Assembly (NCBI RefSeq): GCF_030813715.1
Contig: NZ_JAUSUZ010000001.1
Location: 2,728,001 to 2,792,000 of the forward strand
Length of the DNA: 64,000 nucleotides
Direction of reading: 5' to 3'
Source: Catenuloplanes indicus
Lineage (GTDB): Bacteria; Actinomycetota; Actinomycetes; Mycobacteriales; Micromonosporaceae
Numbering within the stretch: the stretch's first letter is position 1; each line of letters starts with the position of its first letter. A program made the translations under genes and the position numbers. The notes beneath the pieces are model-generated. The model had not been told where the DNA came from. It was given only the letters and a program-made list of their open reading frames with translations, and made no database searches. This document shows, one piece after another, positions 47,929 through 58,469 of this stretch.

Positions 47929-49404
47929 TCATCCTCTGCGCTCCGGCCCTCCACGCAGCCGGGTGACCCGGTCCCGGGTCGCGGCCCGGGCCAGTCGCGC
48001 GGCCTGTCGTTCCTGGCCGGCCGGCACCCTGGTGGTGGCACGCCGGGCGACCGGCGCCTCCGGTTCCCGGGCCGCCGGCGGCAGCGGGGGCAGCGGCGCC
48101 CAGAGCAGCCGCACCCAGCGGGCCGGTGGGCGGGCGTTGAGCGCGCGGGCCGCGTCCGGCTCGGCGCGGGCGAACGAGGCCAGCACTCCTATCGCGGCCA
48201 GCGTCACCACCAGCGCGGAGCCGCCGTCGGAGATGAACGGCAGCGGCAGGCCGGTGATCGGCAGGAGGCCGACCACGCCGCCCACGTTGACGATGGTCTG
48301 GATGACCAGCCAGGTGGTGATGGACGCGGCCGCCAGCCGGCGGAACGGGTCCTGCACGCGGCGGGCGATCCGGTAGCCGGTGTAGGCCAGCACGGCGAAC
48401 AGCGCCAGCACCACGGCACAGCCGACCACGCCCAGCTCCTCCGCGATGACCGCGAAGATGAAGTCGTTGTGCTCGGACGGCAGCCAGCCCCACTTGAGGC
48501 TGCTCTTGCCGAGCCCGGTGCCGAACCAGCCGCCGTCCGCGATCGCGTACCGGGCCTGCATCATCTGGTAGCAGCCGGCCTGCGCGCACTCCTCCGGCGA
48601 GGCCAGGAACGAGGTGATCCGGTCCAGCCGGTAGTTGGGCGCACCCGCCTCGCCGGAGCCGGCACCCTGCGACGCGGCCGCGATCAGCAGGCCGATGCCG
48701 CCCAGCCCGACCAGGGACAGCGCGGCGAAGACGCGCAGCCGCACGCCGGCCGTCCAGAGCAGGCCGACCACGATGCCGAGCAGCGGCAGCATGGTGCCGG
48801 TGTCGTTGTAGCCGACCAGCACGAAGAGCAGGCCGACCGCGGGGCCGAGCGGCATGGACAGCTCGCGCCACCAGCCCATCGCCGCGCCCTTCCGGGCGAT
48901 CATGTCGGCGCCCCACAGCACCAGGCCGAACTTGGCCAGCTCGGACGGCTGGAACTGGACCGGCCCGATGTACAGCCAGAGCAGGTTCGCGGAGACCGGG
49001 CCGATCTTCGGGGACGCGATCACGCCGAAGCCGTCCAGCACCACCAGCAGGTCCAGGATCGCGAGCAGGATCAGCGAGACCACCATCACCGGGAATCCCA
49101 CCTGGCGCAGGGTGGTGGCCGGCAGGCGCTGCACGGCCCAGAACGCGATCAGGCCGATCAGTGCGAACAGCGCCTGCTTGCTGATCATCGCGAACGCGTT
49201 GCCGTTCTCCGCGTAGGCCCGCACGCTGGTCGCCGAGAACACCATGGTCAAGCCGATCACCAGCAGCAGACCGGAGCTGGCCAGCAGCAGGTAGTAGGAG
49301 GCCAGCGGCCGGGCCAGCAGCCCGCGCAGCGCGGCCAGCCCGCCGCCGAGGTCCACGCCCGCCCGCGGCGCCGCCGCCTTCGCCTCGCTCACGCCGTCCG
49401 CCAT
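47929..49404 (-). CDS. ftsW: Peptidoglycan glycosyltransferase FtsW (SEDS family)
   Basis: 491 residues with ten helices. It polymerises lipid II for septal wall with FtsI. SEDS motifs are visible: FSATSVRAY, FQPSELAKFGLVLW, YNDTGTMLPLLGI, RYAIADGGWFGTGLGKS, PSEHNDFIFAVIAEELG and LPFISDGGSALV. The C-terminal tail is Arg/Ala-rich. I chose ATG 49404; a longer frame would run back toward the terminator at 49483-49519. In most actinobacteria murD precedes it, which is not the case here. Confidence 0.94.
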   Translation of the reverse strand: MADGVSEAKAAAPRAGVDLGGGLAALRGLLARPLASYYLLLASSGLLLVIGLTMVFSATSVRAYAENGNAFAMISKQALFALIGLIAFWAVQRLPATTLRQVGFPVMVVSLILLAILDLLVVLDGFGVIASPKIGPVSANLLWLYIGPVQFQPSELAKFGLVLWGADMIARKGAAMGWWRELSMPLGPAVGLLFVLVGYNDTGTMLPLLGIVVGLLWTAGVRLRVFAALSLVGLGGIGLLIAAASQGAGSGEAGAPNYRLDRITSFLASPEECAQAGCYQMMQARYAIADGGWFGTGLGKSSLKWGWLPSEHNDFIFAVIAEELGVVGCAVVLALFAVLAYTGYRIARRVQDPFRRLAAASITTWLVIQTIVNVGGVVGLLPITGLPLPFISDGGSALVVTLAAIGVLASFARAEPDAARALNARPPARWVRLLWAPLPPLPPAAREPEAPVARRATTRVPAGQERQAARLARAATRDRVTRLRGGPERRG

Positions 49405-49482
49405 GGCCCCATCATGTGCGCCCGGCACGCCGTGGACACGCTGCCCGCCGGGCGTGTCGAGCAGAGAAAAGCTCACAAAAAA

Positions 49483-49519
49483 CATCCGGGGGTACGGGAT
49501 CAACCCGTACCCCCGGATG
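49483..49519 (-). terminator. Intrinsic terminator between mraY and ftsW
   Basis: CATCCGGGGGTACGGG and its exact complement form a 16-bp stem with a 5-nt loop. On the minus strand it is followed by TTTTTTG, a true U-tract, which is rare in this genome. It lies 15 bp after the mraY stop and splits the division cluster into two transcription units. Confidence 0.9.
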
Positions 49520-49533
49520 GGGTTCAGCAGTTT

Positions 49534-50658
49534 CTACGACGTGGCCGCGAGGAACTCGCTGTAGAAGATACCCAGGCCGATGGCGACGCCGATGCCCGCG
49601 ACGATCCAGAAGCGGACCACGATGTTGACCTCGGACCAGCCGGCCAGCTCGAAGTGGTGCTGCAACGGCGACATCCGGAACACGCGCTTACCGGTGGTCT
49701 TGAACGAGATGATCTGGATGACGACCGACATGGTGATGATCAGGAACAGGCCGCCCAGGATCAGCACCAGCAGCATGGTCCGGCTCGCCATGGCCAGGCC
49801 GCCGATCAGGCCGCCGAGGCCGAGCGCGCCGGTGTCGCCCATGAAGATCCGGGCCGGTGAGGTGTTCCACCACAGGAATCCCACACAGGCCCCGGCGGCG
49901 GCTCCGGCGATCATCGAGATCTCCAGTGGGTCGCGCACCGAGTAGCAGTAGTCCATGGTGTAGTTCGGGTCCGCGCACCAGTGCCGGTACTGCCAGAAGC
50001 CGATGATCGAGTACGCGCCGAGCACCATCACGGACGCGCCGGTGGCCAGGCCGTCGAGGCCGTCCGTCAGGTTCACCGCGTTCGACATCGACATGATCAC
50101 GAAGATGAATATGATCACCGAGCCGGCCTTGCCGACCTGCGCCCACTCGATGTCCCGGATGAACGAGATCGTCTCGCTGCCGACCGTCTCGTCGCTGATC
50201 CGCTGCCCCTCCAGGCCGACCATCGTGCTCGGGAAGTAGAGCGCGATCACGCCGAAGATGCCGCCGACCAGCATCTGGCCGATCAGCTTGCCGCGGGCGG
50301 AGAGGCCGCCGCTGTTGCGCTTGCGGACCTTGATGAAGTCGTCCAGGAAGCCGACCGCGCCGCAGAACACGAACAGGCCGAGCAGCACCAGCGCGGTGAT
50401 GGTCGGCCGGTCCTGCGCGATCTGCTGGGACGGCAGCGTGGTCAGCACGGCGTGCCCGGCCACGTAGGCGATCACGGTGGCGATGATGAAGACCACGCCG
50501 CCCATGGTCGGCGTGCCCTTCTTGCCCAGGTGCGTCTGCGGGCCGATGGTCCGGATCGGCTGCCCGGCCTTCAGCGCCGTGAAGACGCGGATGCCGACCG
50601 GCGTGAGGAAGAGCGAGACCAGGAACGCGACGCCGATCGCGACGATGACTGCCCTCAT
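49534..50658 (-). CDS. mraY: Phospho-N-acetylmuramoyl-pentapeptide transferase
   Basis: 374 residues with ten helices. It makes lipid I from UDP-MurNAc-pentapeptide and undecaprenyl phosphate. The signature regions are [13 protein letters not shown], the acidic pair in [31 protein letters not shown], and [13 protein letters not shown] plus the HHFEL near the end. It overlaps murF by ATGA. Confidence 0.96.
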   Translation of the reverse strand: MRAVIVAIGVAFLVSLFLTPVGIRVFTALKAGQPIRTIGPQTHLGKKGTPTMGGVVFIIATVIAYVAGHAVLTTLPSQQIAQDRPTITALVLLGLFVFCGAVGFLDDFIKVRKRNSGGLSARGKLIGQMLVGGIFGVIALYFPSTMVGLEGQRISDETVGSETISFIRDIEWAQVGKAGSVIIFIFVIMSMSNAVNLTDGLDGLATGASVMVLGAYSIIGFWQYRHWCADPNYTMDYCYSVRDPLEISMIAGAAAGACVGFLWWNTSPARIFMGDTGALGLGGLIGGLAMASRTMLLVLILGGLFLIITMSVVIQIISFKTTGKRVFRMSPLQHHFELAGWSEVNIVVRFWIVAGIGVAIGLGIFYSEFLAATS

Positions 50659-52088
50659 GCGCCGGCATCCCCCATGGTCAACGGCACGCCGTCAGCGTCC
50701 GCCGCGCGCAATGCGTCGGCCACCTTCCACGTCCGGTAGCGGGACGCCTTGACGAGCACCACGTCGCCGGGACGGAGATCGTCCCGCAGCGCCGCGATGG
50801 CCGCCGACTGGTCGGCTAGGAGCACCGACTCTCCCTTCCACATCTGTTCGGATCGGGCGCCGTCAGCGATCGGCGCGGCTTCGGGGTCGACGACGAGCAG
50901 CCGGTCCACGCCCAGCTCGGCCGCGATCCGGCCGACCTCGGCGTGCGCGTCGCGGGAGTGCTCGCCGAGCTCCCGCATCTGGCCGAGCACCGCGATCGAC
51001 CGGCGGCGGCCGTCACCGGCCAGCGTGGCCAGCGCGCGCAGCGCCGCGGCGGTCGACGACGGGTTCGCGTTGTACGAGTCGTCGATCACGGTCACGCCGT
51101 CCGCGCGATCGAAGACGTCCATCCGCCGGGTGGAGACCGTGCGCATCGCGCCGAGCGCCTCGGCCAGCGCGGTGCCGGTCAGGCCCAGCTCGCGCGCGAC
51201 CGCGGCGGCGGCCAGCGAGTTGGACACCATGTGCCGGCCGGTCATGCCGAGCGACACCGGCACCCGGCCGTCCGGCGTGACCAGCGTGTACGACGCGCGG
51301 CCGCGCTCGTCCAGCGACACGTCCTCGGCGCGCACCTCGGCACGGTCGCCCTCGCCGAAGAACACCACGCGCGCCTTGGTCCGGGACGCCATCGCGGCCA
51401 CCCGGGGGTCGTCCGCGTTCAGCACCGCCACGCCACCGGCCGGGAGATCCTCGACCATCTCGCCCTTGGCCTGCGCGATGCCGTCCACCGAGTCGTACCC
51501 GCCGAGGTGCGACATGCTGACGTTGAGCACGACGCCGATCCGCGGCTGCACGATCTCGTTCAGGTACCGGATGTGGCCGTGACCGCTCGCGCCCATCTCC
51601 AGCACCAGGTACTTCGTCTCCGCGGTGGCGCGCAGCGCGGTCACCGGGAAGCCCAGCTCGTTGTTGAGCGAGCCGGCCGTGGCCACGGTGGGGCCGAGCG
51701 CCGCGGCCAGCTGCGCCACCATGTCCTTGGTGGTGGTCTTGCCGGACGAGCCGGTCAGCCCCACCACGGTCAGCCCGGCCTCGATCAGCCGGCGCCCGAC
51801 CAGGCGGGCCAGCGGCGCGAGCGCGTCCTGCGCGTCGTCCACCAGGATCGCCGGTACGTCCGGGCCCATGTCCCGGGTCGCCAGCACCGCGGCCGCGCCG
51901 GACGCCACCGCGCGCGCGCCGAAGTCGTGGCCGTCCACGTGCTCGCCAGGGAACGCCACGAAGAGTCCACCCGCCACGATCTCGCGGGAGTCGTACTCGG
52001 CCGGGCCGGTCACCTGCGCGGCCGGGTCGGCGTGCATCAGCCGCCCGCCCACCGCCTCGGCGATCTCGGCCAGGGTGAGCGGGATCAT
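50655..52088 (-). CDS. murF: UDP-MurNAc-tripeptide--D-Ala-D-Ala ligase
   Basis: 477 residues. The ATP P-loop is [13 protein letters not shown] (about 112). It also has [31 protein letters not shown] and [10 protein letters not shown] for substrate. It adds D-Ala-D-Ala to the muropeptide. It overlaps murE at ATG 52088 and mraY at its end. Longer upstream frames would fall within murE. Confidence 0.96.
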   Translation of the reverse strand: MIPLTLAEIAEAVGGRLMHADPAAQVTGPAEYDSREIVAGGLFVAFPGEHVDGHDFGARAVASGAAAVLATRDMGPDVPAILVDDAQDALAPLARLVGRRLIEAGLTVVGLTGSSGKTTTKDMVAQLAAALGPTVATAGSLNNELGFPVTALRATAETKYLVLEMGASGHGHIRYLNEIVQPRIGVVLNVSMSHLGGYDSVDGIAQAKGEMVEDLPAGGVAVLNADDPRVAAMASRTKARVVFFGEGDRAEVRAEDVSLDERGRASYTLVTPDGRVPVSLGMTGRHMVSNSLAAAAVARELGLTGTALAEALGAMRTVSTRRMDVFDRADGVTVIDDSYNANPSSTAAALRALATLAGDGRRRSIAVLGQMRELGEHSRDAHAEVGRIAAELGVDRLLVVDPEAAPIADGARSEQMWKGESVLLADQSAAIAALRDDLRPGDVVLVKASRYRTWKVADALRAADADGVPLTMGDAGA

Positions 52089-53653
52089 GCGGCCGCCACC
52101 TTTCGCAGCGCGTCGGCCAGCTCGACCCGATCGTCGAACGGCAACACCTCGCCGTTCACCTCCTGACCACGTTCGTGTCCCTTGCCGAGCACCGCGACCA
52201 CGTCGCCCGGGACGGCCCGCCGGACCGCCTCGTCGATCGCGGCACGCCGCCCGGCCACCTCGATGATCTCCACACCGGCGGCGCCCGCCGCGCACGCCCC
52301 GTCCCGGACGTGCGCGCGGATCACCGCCGGATCCTCGCTGCGTGGATTGTCGTCCGTCACCACCACCAGGTCCGCGCCGCGGGCCGCGGCCGCACCCATC
52401 AGTGGCCGCTTGCCACGGTCCCGGTCGCCACCGGCACCGAGCACGCAGATCAACCGGCCACCCTGTTCCTCGCTCAGCTCACGCAGCGCGTCCAGCGCCG
52501 CCACGATCGCGTCCGTCTTGTGGGCGTAGTCGACCACACCGACGATGCCGCACGGCGCGTCCACCCGCTCCAGCCGGCCGGGCACGCCCGTGCAGGACGC
52601 GATGCCGGCCGCCGCTTCCTTCACGTCCACCCCGGCGCCGGCCAGCGCCGCGATCGCGAGCAGCGCGTTCGCCACGTTGTGCCGGCCGGGCAGCGCCACC
52701 GTCATCTCGACCGGGCCGCCCGGCCCGACCGCGGTGAAGGACTGCCGGTAGCCGGCCGCGCGCACGCCGTCGGCACGCCAGGTGGCGACCGGGTCGCCGG
52801 CCGCGGAGAAGGTCACGGTGGCATCGTGGCGCAGCGGCGCCAGCGCCGGGTCGTCGTGGTTGAGCACGTCGACCGCGCAGCGCCCGTCGAACAGCCGCGC
52901 CTTGGCCGCGAAGTAGTCCGCCGCGGTGTCGTGGAAGTCCAGGTGATCGCGGCCGAAGTTGGTGAAGCCACCGGCCGCGAACCGCACGCCGCCGACCCGG
53001 CCCAGCGACAGCGCGTGGCTGGACACCTCCATCACCACCGCGGTCACGCCGCGCTCCCGCGCCACGGCCAGTATCGCGTGCAGGTCGGTCGCCTCCGGCG
53101 TGGTCCGGGTGCTCGGCAGGGTGAGGTCGCCGAGCCGGGTCTCCACGGTGCCGAACAGCGCGGTGGTGTGCCCGGCGGCCCGCAGCCCGGCCTCGGCCAG
53201 GTACGCCGTGGAGGTCTTCCCGGCCGTGCCGGTGATGCCGATGACCAGCATGGCGGCGGACGGGTGCCCGTAGATCGCGGAGGCCAGCGTGCCGAGCACC
53301 GCGCGCGGGTCGTCGACGACCAGCGCGGGCAGCCCGGCCTCGGCCACGGCGGCGGCACCGGCCGGGTCGGTCAGCGCGGCGGACGCGCCGGCCGCGGCCG
53401 CGCGCGCCGCGAACTCGGCGCCGTGCCGGGCCGCGCCGGGCAGCGCCGCGAAGAGATCACCCGGGTACAGCGCGGAGCTGTCGTGGGTGATCCCGGTGAG
53501 AATCGGATCGGACGTGGCACCGGACTGCCGCACCTCGGTCCGCAGCACCGCGGCCAGCGAGGACAGCGTTCGTCCGGTCGGCACGACGGGCCGCGGCGGC
53601 GAGGTCGGCGGGGACGTTTTGCCGGGCACGGCGTCAGACCCTACCCGGTCCAC
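52085..53653 (-). CDS. murE: UDP-MurNAc-L-Ala-D-Glu--2,6-diaminopimelate ligase
   Basis: 522 residues. The P-loop is GITGTAGKTSTAYL (about 142) and the central part has TNFGRDHLDFH. The DNPR motif (TDDNPRSEDP, about 435) marks meso-diaminopimelate rather than lysine addition, consistent with DAP-type actinobacterial wall. The start is GTG 53653; GTG starts a few codons later are possible, and the first 30 residues are Pro/Ser-rich and disordered. Confidence 0.95.
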   Translation of the reverse strand: MDRVGSDAVPGKTSPPTSPPRPVVPTGRTLSSLAAVLRTEVRQSGATSDPILTGITHDSSALYPGDLFAALPGAARHGAEFAARAAAAGASAALTDPAGAAAVAEAGLPALVVDDPRAVLGTLASAIYGHPSAAMLVIGITGTAGKTSTAYLAEAGLRAAGHTTALFGTVETRLGDLTLPSTRTTPEATDLHAILAVARERGVTAVVMEVSSHALSLGRVGGVRFAAGGFTNFGRDHLDFHDTAADYFAAKARLFDGRCAVDVLNHDDPALAPLRHDATVTFSAAGDPVATWRADGVRAAGYRQSFTAVGPGGPVEMTVALPGRHNVANALLAIAALAGAGVDVKEAAAGIASCTGVPGRLERVDAPCGIVGVVDYAHKTDAIVAALDALRELSEEQGGRLICVLGAGGDRDRGKRPLMGAAAARGADLVVVTDDNPRSEDPAVIRAHVRDGACAAGAAGVEIIEVAGRRAAIDEAVRRAVPGDVVAVLGKGHERGQEVNGEVLPFDDRVELADALRKVAAA

Positions 53654-53746
53654 GGGACCCGTTTACATCGGCCACAAGATTCACTAATGCCATGACAGCG
53701 CGCACACCAGTCATAACTGAAGTGCGGCCATTCGGTGGTCCGCACA

Positions 53747-55984
53747 CTACGGAAAGACCTTGAACTCCGGCGGTTCGGTACTGCTCGGCGGGACCTTGAA
53801 GTGCCGCAGCGCGAAGCCCATGATCTCCTTGAAGGCCGGCCCGGCCACGGCGCCGCCGCCGCCCTTCGGCGTGTGCGCGAAGACCGCCACCACGAACCGC
53901 GGGTTCTCCGCCGGCGCCATGCCGATGAACGACGCCACCTCACCGGGCAGGTAGGCGCCCTCCGCGAGCCGGCTGGACGTGCCGGTCTTGCCGGCCACCC
54001 GGTAGCCATTGACCCGCGCGTCCTTGCCGCTGCCGTCCGGGATCACCATCACGGACTCCAGCAGCGTACGCAGTTCCCGCGCGCTCTTCGCGCTGATCAC
54101 CTGGTGCGTCTTCACGTCCGTGTTCGGCGTGACCGTGCCGTCCGGCGCGATCGTGTCCTTGATCAGGTGCGGCTGCACGTAGACGCCGTCGTTCGCGATC
54201 GCGCCGTACGCGGCCGCCATCTGCAGCAGCGTGGCGTCGACGCTGTGACCGATCGGGACCGAGCCGTAGCCGGACCCGCTCCACTCGCCCGCCTCCAGCA
54301 CCTTGCCGGACGCCTCACCGGCCACGCCCTCGTTCACCGACTGCCCGAGACCGAACCGCTTCTGGTACTCCACCACCTTCTCCGGCCCGAGCTGGTCCGC
54401 GACCTGGATCGCGGCCACGTTGGACGAGTACGCCAGCGCGCCCGCCATGGTGATCCGCGTACCCTCCGGGTGCGGGTGGGTGTCCCGGAACGTGACACCA
54501 CCCTTTCGGATGGTGGGCCCCACCTGAAGGATGGTGTCCGGCGTGATCACGCCCTCCTCCAGCGCGGCACCGTAGATCAGCGCCTTGTGCACCGAGCCGG
54601 GGTCGACCACCACCGCGGACGCCACGTCCTGCCGGTCCTCCGGGTCCGCCTTGGCGAACTCCACCGGGTCGTACGTCGGATAGCTGACCTGCGCGTACAC
54701 CTCACCGGTCCGCGCGTCCAGGACGACCGCGGCGCCGATGCTGGCGTCCACCTTCGCCATCTGCTCGCCGATTATGCGCTGCGCCTCGTACTGCATGTCG
54801 CGGTCGATGGTCAGCGTCAAAGAGCTGCCGTCCTTGGCCGGGGTCTGCTGCGAGTACCCGCCGGGGATCTCCTTGGCCAGGTCCGTGCCGTCCACGTACT
54901 TGCCGACCTCGAACCGGCGCTCGCCGTTGACGCCGCGGAGCAGCTCGTCGTACCGAGCCTCGATGCCCTCCAGGCCGTTCATCTCGTTGCCGGTGAAGCC
55001 GATCAGGTTCGCGGCCAGGTCGCGGCCCGGCCACTCGCGCTTCTCGTCCCGGCCGATCACGATCTCCGGCAGTTCCAGCGCCTCGACCTTCTTCGCGTCG
55101 CTGGTGCTGACCGCGCGGGCCAGCCACTCGAACCGGGACGGCCGCCCGTCCGGCCGGATCCGCTTCTGCATACGGTCCAGCAGCTCGGACTTGGACAGGC
55201 CGAGGATCGGGGCGAGCAACGACGCGGTCTGGTTCGCGTCCTTCACCACCTCCGGGTCGACCGCGATGTACCGGGCCTCCACACTGTGCGCCAGCACCGC
55301 GCCGTTCTGGTCGTAGATCGCGCCCCGGGCCGCGGGCAGCGTGACCACCTGCAGCCGGTCGTTCAGGCCCTTCCGGGCCCACTCCGGCGTGTCGCCGAAC
55401 TGCAGCACCACCAGCCGTACGCCGACCGTGGCCAGCATGACCATGGCCAGCAGCGACGCCACCCGCAGCCGCCGGCCCGGATCGCCGAGCTTCGGCGGCC
55501 GGCGCGGGTGCCGCGGCTTGCGGATCGGCGCCGGCCGGCTCCGGGCCGCCGCGGTGTTCCGGGCCGCCTTCCGGCGCGGCGCGGGCACGGTGTCCCGCGC
55601 GTCGTCCCGGTCCCGCTCGCGCGCGCCGGTCCCGCGCCCCCGGCCCGAGCCGCGCCGCTCGTCCTGGCGGCCGCCGTCGAGCACGCGCAGCGCGGGCCGG
55701 TCACCCCTCGATGCGGATCCGGACCCCGCGGGGGTACGCCGTGGGCGCGGCTCGTCGGCCGGACGCTGCGGGCGCGGCATGCCCTCGCGGACCGTGCGCC
55801 CGCGCGGCGTGTAGGCCCGCGCCTCGGACATCTTGCTGTGCGCACGCGACGAGGGGGACGACGGCTGCCCGTCGTCCCCCGTGTCCCGCGTCTGACGCCG
55901 GTCCCGCGCGCCGCCGCGGCCGGAGTCGCGGTCGTCCCGCGCACCCCGGCCGCGGCGGGCGGAAGGCTGATCCCGTGGCGGCAC
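53747..55984 (-). CDS. ftsI: Septal penicillin-binding protein FtsI (PbpB), transpeptidase
   Basis: 745 residues. The very basic, Arg/Asp/Gly-rich cytosolic head (about 1-175) leads into one helix (LLAMVMLATVGVRLVVLQF). The dimerisation domain follows, then the transpeptidase with SxxK in DPGSVHKALIYG, SxN in AYSSNVAAI, and KTG in VAGKTGTSS. It cross-links septal peptidoglycan with FtsW. The start is GTG 55984, three bases after the FtsL-like stop. The head is much longer than in most FtsI proteins. Confidence 0.95.
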   Translation of the reverse strand: MPPRDQPSARRGRGARDDRDSGRGGARDRRQTRDTGDDGQPSSPSSRAHSKMSEARAYTPRGRTVREGMPRPQRPADEPRPRRTPAGSGSASRGDRPALRVLDGGRQDERRGSGRGRGTGARERDRDDARDTVPAPRRKAARNTAAARSRPAPIRKPRHPRRPPKLGDPGRRLRVASLLAMVMLATVGVRLVVLQFGDTPEWARKGLNDRLQVVTLPAARGAIYDQNGAVLAHSVEARYIAVDPEVVKDANQTASLLAPILGLSKSELLDRMQKRIRPDGRPSRFEWLARAVSTSDAKKVEALELPEIVIGRDEKREWPGRDLAANLIGFTGNEMNGLEGIEARYDELLRGVNGERRFEVGKYVDGTDLAKEIPGGYSQQTPAKDGSSLTLTIDRDMQYEAQRIIGEQMAKVDASIGAAVVLDARTGEVYAQVSYPTYDPVEFAKADPEDRQDVASAVVVDPGSVHKALIYGAALEEGVITPDTILQVGPTIRKGGVTFRDTHPHPEGTRITMAGALAYSSNVAAIQVADQLGPEKVVEYQKRFGLGQSVNEGVAGEASGKVLEAGEWSGSGYGSVPIGHSVDATLLQMAAAYGAIANDGVYVQPHLIKDTIAPDGTVTPNTDVKTHQVISAKSARELRTLLESVMVIPDGSGKDARVNGYRVAGKTGTSSRLAEGAYLPGEVASFIGMAPAENPRFVVAVFAHTPKGGGGAVAGPAFKEIMGFALRHFKVPPSSTEPPEFKVFP

Positions 55985-55987
55985 CGC

Positions 55988-57142
55988 TTACCGTCCGCTC
56001 TCCTGGCTGGTGATCGCGGGCTCGCCGCCGGCCGGCTTCGGCACTCCGATGATCTTGCCGTTCGGCAGCTCGATGAAGGCCGGTTCCTCCGCCTGGACCA
56101 GGCCCAGCTTCTTCGCGTGGGCGATCAGGTAGTTCGGGGACTCGTACTCCTCGATCTGCTTCTCCAGCTCCTGCTGCTGCACGTCCAGCGCGGCCTGCTG
56201 CTTCTGCAGCTCGTCCAGCCGGAACGCGTTCTGGTTCGTCTGCGTGTTGATCAGAAGGATGCCCACCACGCCGGCCACCACCGTGACCAGGATCCCGGCG
56301 ATGAACGGCGCGCGCGGCACCGCCACCGGCCGGGGCGGCGTGACGCGCAGCCGGGGCGCCGGCGGCTCCTCGTGCACCGGCTCGGCCGGCTCCACCAGGA
56401 CGTGGATCTCCTCGGGCTGCAGCGCGGCACTGCCCTCGGTCTCGAACCGGCGGCCCCGCGCCGCCGACAGGTCGACCGGCTCGGACGACGACGTCGCACC
56501 GGCGCTCCGGGCCGGCGGACCGGCCTGGACGCGCGGCGACTGACCGCGCGTGGACTGACCGCGCGCACCGGACGTGCGCGGACCGGTGCCACGTGCACCG
56601 GCGGCGCGGGAGCCACCCGCGTCCCGGCTCGTGGCCCGCTCTCCACGCGGCTCACGTGCTGCCCGCTCACCCCGTGCGTCACGCTCCGCCCGCTCGTCAC
56701 GCTCCGCCCGCTCGTCACGCGCCGGACGCTCGCCCCGTGCGGGACGCTCCGCCCGCAGGTCGCGCGCTGCCCGCTCGTCGCGGGCCCGGCGTGCCGGATG
56801 GTCGATCGTGGACGGCGCGGCCGCTTCCGCCGCGGCGGCCCGCTCGCGCCGCTCGATGCGCTCCAGTGAGCTCAGACGCTCGATGCGCCGCGGACCCCCC
56901 TGGTCCACGGCGTCCCGGTCCGGAACGGACGGTGCGGCGGCCCCCCGGCCGCGTGCCCCGTTGAGGCGCTCCGCGCGTCGCCCGGCCCCGATGCCGCGCA
57001 CGATCGCCTCCTGGCCGCCGGATCGCGGCGCGCTCTCCGCCGGTGCCCACTGCGCCGCGGTCCGGCCCCCCGACCGCGGTGCGCGCTGCACCGTCTCGCG
57101 CCCGGTGCCGAGGTCGCCCCGGTCGCGCTTGTTGACGTTCAT
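55988..57142 (-). CDS. FtsL/FtsB-like septum protein with long charged head
   Basis: 384 residues. The C-terminal about 110 are FtsL-like: one helix (APFIAGILVTVVAGVVGILLI, about 282-302), a coiled coil (RLDELQKQQAALDVQQQELE) and PNYLIAHAKKLGLVQ. The first about 280 residues are Arg/Glu/Ala/Gly repeats (ERPARGERPARDERAERDER), partly from an 18-bp tandem near 56680-56720. Typical FtsL proteins are 100-200 residues. Its place between rsmH and ftsI makes the family clear. The head could drive condensation or bind nucleic acid. Confidence 0.85.
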   Translation of the reverse strand: MNVNKRDRGDLGTGRETVQRAPRSGGRTAAQWAPAESAPRSGGQEAIVRGIGAGRRAERLNGARGRGAAAPSVPDRDAVDQGGPRRIERLSSLERIERRERAAAAEAAAPSTIDHPARRARDERAARDLRAERPARGERPARDERAERDERAERDARGERAAREPRGERATSRDAGGSRAAGARGTGPRTSGARGQSTRGQSPRVQAGPPARSAGATSSSEPVDLSAARGRRFETEGSAALQPEEIHVLVEPAEPVHEEPPAPRLRVTPPRPVAVPRAPFIAGILVTVVAGVVGILLINTQTNQNAFRLDELQKQQAALDVQQQELEKQIEEYESPNYLIAHAKKLGLVQAEEPAFIELPNGKIIGVPKPAGGEPAITSQESGR

Positions 57143-57223
57143 GTCCCTCCCCCTTGATGTCTTCGTCCCGTCGTTCCCCTGCGACGGCGGGGGCCCTGCC
57201 CGGTCCCCGCCGCCTCCGCCGTC

Positions 57224-58288
57224 CTAGGACGACTCCGGCGCCCCCGCGCCGGGCCGGCGTGACCTCCTGGACCGTTCGCGGACGGTCCCGGTGTCCCCAC
57301 CGGCGATGCGTTCCGCGGCGCGGAGCTTGACCGAGGCGGCCCGCGGGTTCTCCGCGACCTCGTCCTCGGTGGGCGGCTCCGCACCCCGGGTGATCAGTCG
57401 CAGCGTGGGCCCGGTGCCGGGCAGCTCGACCGGGAGGTCGATCGGTCCGGTGCTCCGGGCTCGCGCCGCGAACGCCTGCTTGACGATGCGGTCCTCGAGC
57501 GACTGGTAGGACATGACGACCACGCGTCCGCCCGGTGCCAGCGCGTCGAGAGCCGCCGGTAACGCCGCTTCGAGGGCGGCGAGTTCGCCATTTACCTCGA
57601 TACGCAGTGCTTGAAACGTTCTTTTGGCTGGGTTTCCGCCGGTTCGTCGGGCTGGTGCCGGAATCGAGTCCCGGACCAGCTCGGCGAGCCGGGCCGTGGA
57701 CGTGATCCGGGAGCGCCCCCGCTCCCGGACGATCGCGGAGACGATGCGAGTGGCGAACTTCTCCTCGCCGTACACCCGCAGCACCCGTACCAGCGCGCCC
57801 GGTTCGTAGTCGTTGACCACGTCCTCCGCGGTGATGCCACGGTCCTGGTCCATCCGCATGTCCAGCGGAGCGTCCTGGGCGTAGGCGAACCCGCGATCGG
57901 GCGCGTCGAGCTGCAACGAGGAGACGCCGAGATCGAACAGAGCGCCGTCGATCTGCTCGTATCCGAGCCGCTCGAGCACGTCGGGCAGCTCGCTGGAGAC
58001 CGCGTGCACCAGGTGGGTGCGATCGGCGAACCGGTCCAGCCGGCGGCGCGAGTGCTCCAGCGCCTCCGTGTCCCGGTCCAGGCCGATCAGCGTCAGCCGT
58101 GGGTTCGCGGTCAGGATCGCCTCGGCGTGCCCGCCGAGACCCAGGGTCGTGTCCACATAGACCGGCGCGTCGCCGGTCAGCGCGGGGGCGAGCAGTGCCA
58201 GGCACCGCTCCAGCAGCACGGGCACATGTGTGCCCCGTGCCTGCCACTCGCGACCCTCGGCCACGAGCTCCGGCTCGGGCACCCCCAT
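57224..58288 (-). CDS. rsmH: 16S rRNA m4C1402 methyltransferase RsmH (MraW)
   Basis: About 354 residues. It methylates N4 of C1402 in 16S rRNA using SAM. SAM-binding is at [14 protein letters not shown] and [12 protein letters not shown], with [19 protein letters not shown] and the RNA-binding [21 protein letters not shown] chose ATG 58288 (GGGGGT 5 nt upstream); ATG 58300 in frame is possible. It follows mraZ in the conserved dcw order. Confidence 0.94.
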   Translation of the reverse strand: MGVPEPELVAEGREWQARGTHVPVLLERCLALLAPALTGDAPVYVDTTLGLGGHAEAILTANPRLTLIGLDRDTEALEHSRRRLDRFADRTHLVHAVSSELPDVLERLGYEQIDGALFDLGVSSLQLDAPDRGFAYAQDAPLDMRMDQDRGITAEDVVNDYEPGALVRVLRVYGEEKFATRIVSAIVRERGRSRITSTARLAELVRDSIPAPARRTGGNPAKRTFQALRIEVNGELAALEAALPAALDALAPGGRVVVMSYQSLEDRIVKQAFAARARSTGPIDLPVELPGTGPTLRLITRGAEPPTEDEVAENPRAASVKLRAAERIAGGDTGTVRERSRRSRRPGAGAPESS

Positions 58289-58469
58289 GTCGACCCCCAT
58301 CACCTGGTGACGATTCGTTTCACGCAATGCCCGCCAGCAGTGCGACGAAGACCGTACCGCCAGATCCCCATCCGCCCTCCTGGCGTCACCACCGTCGCGC
58401 CTGACACCGGGGAAGGGGTGCCAGGAGCGCCGAGCGGCTGGAGATCTCGCAGTACGGGTTTCCCGTCGA

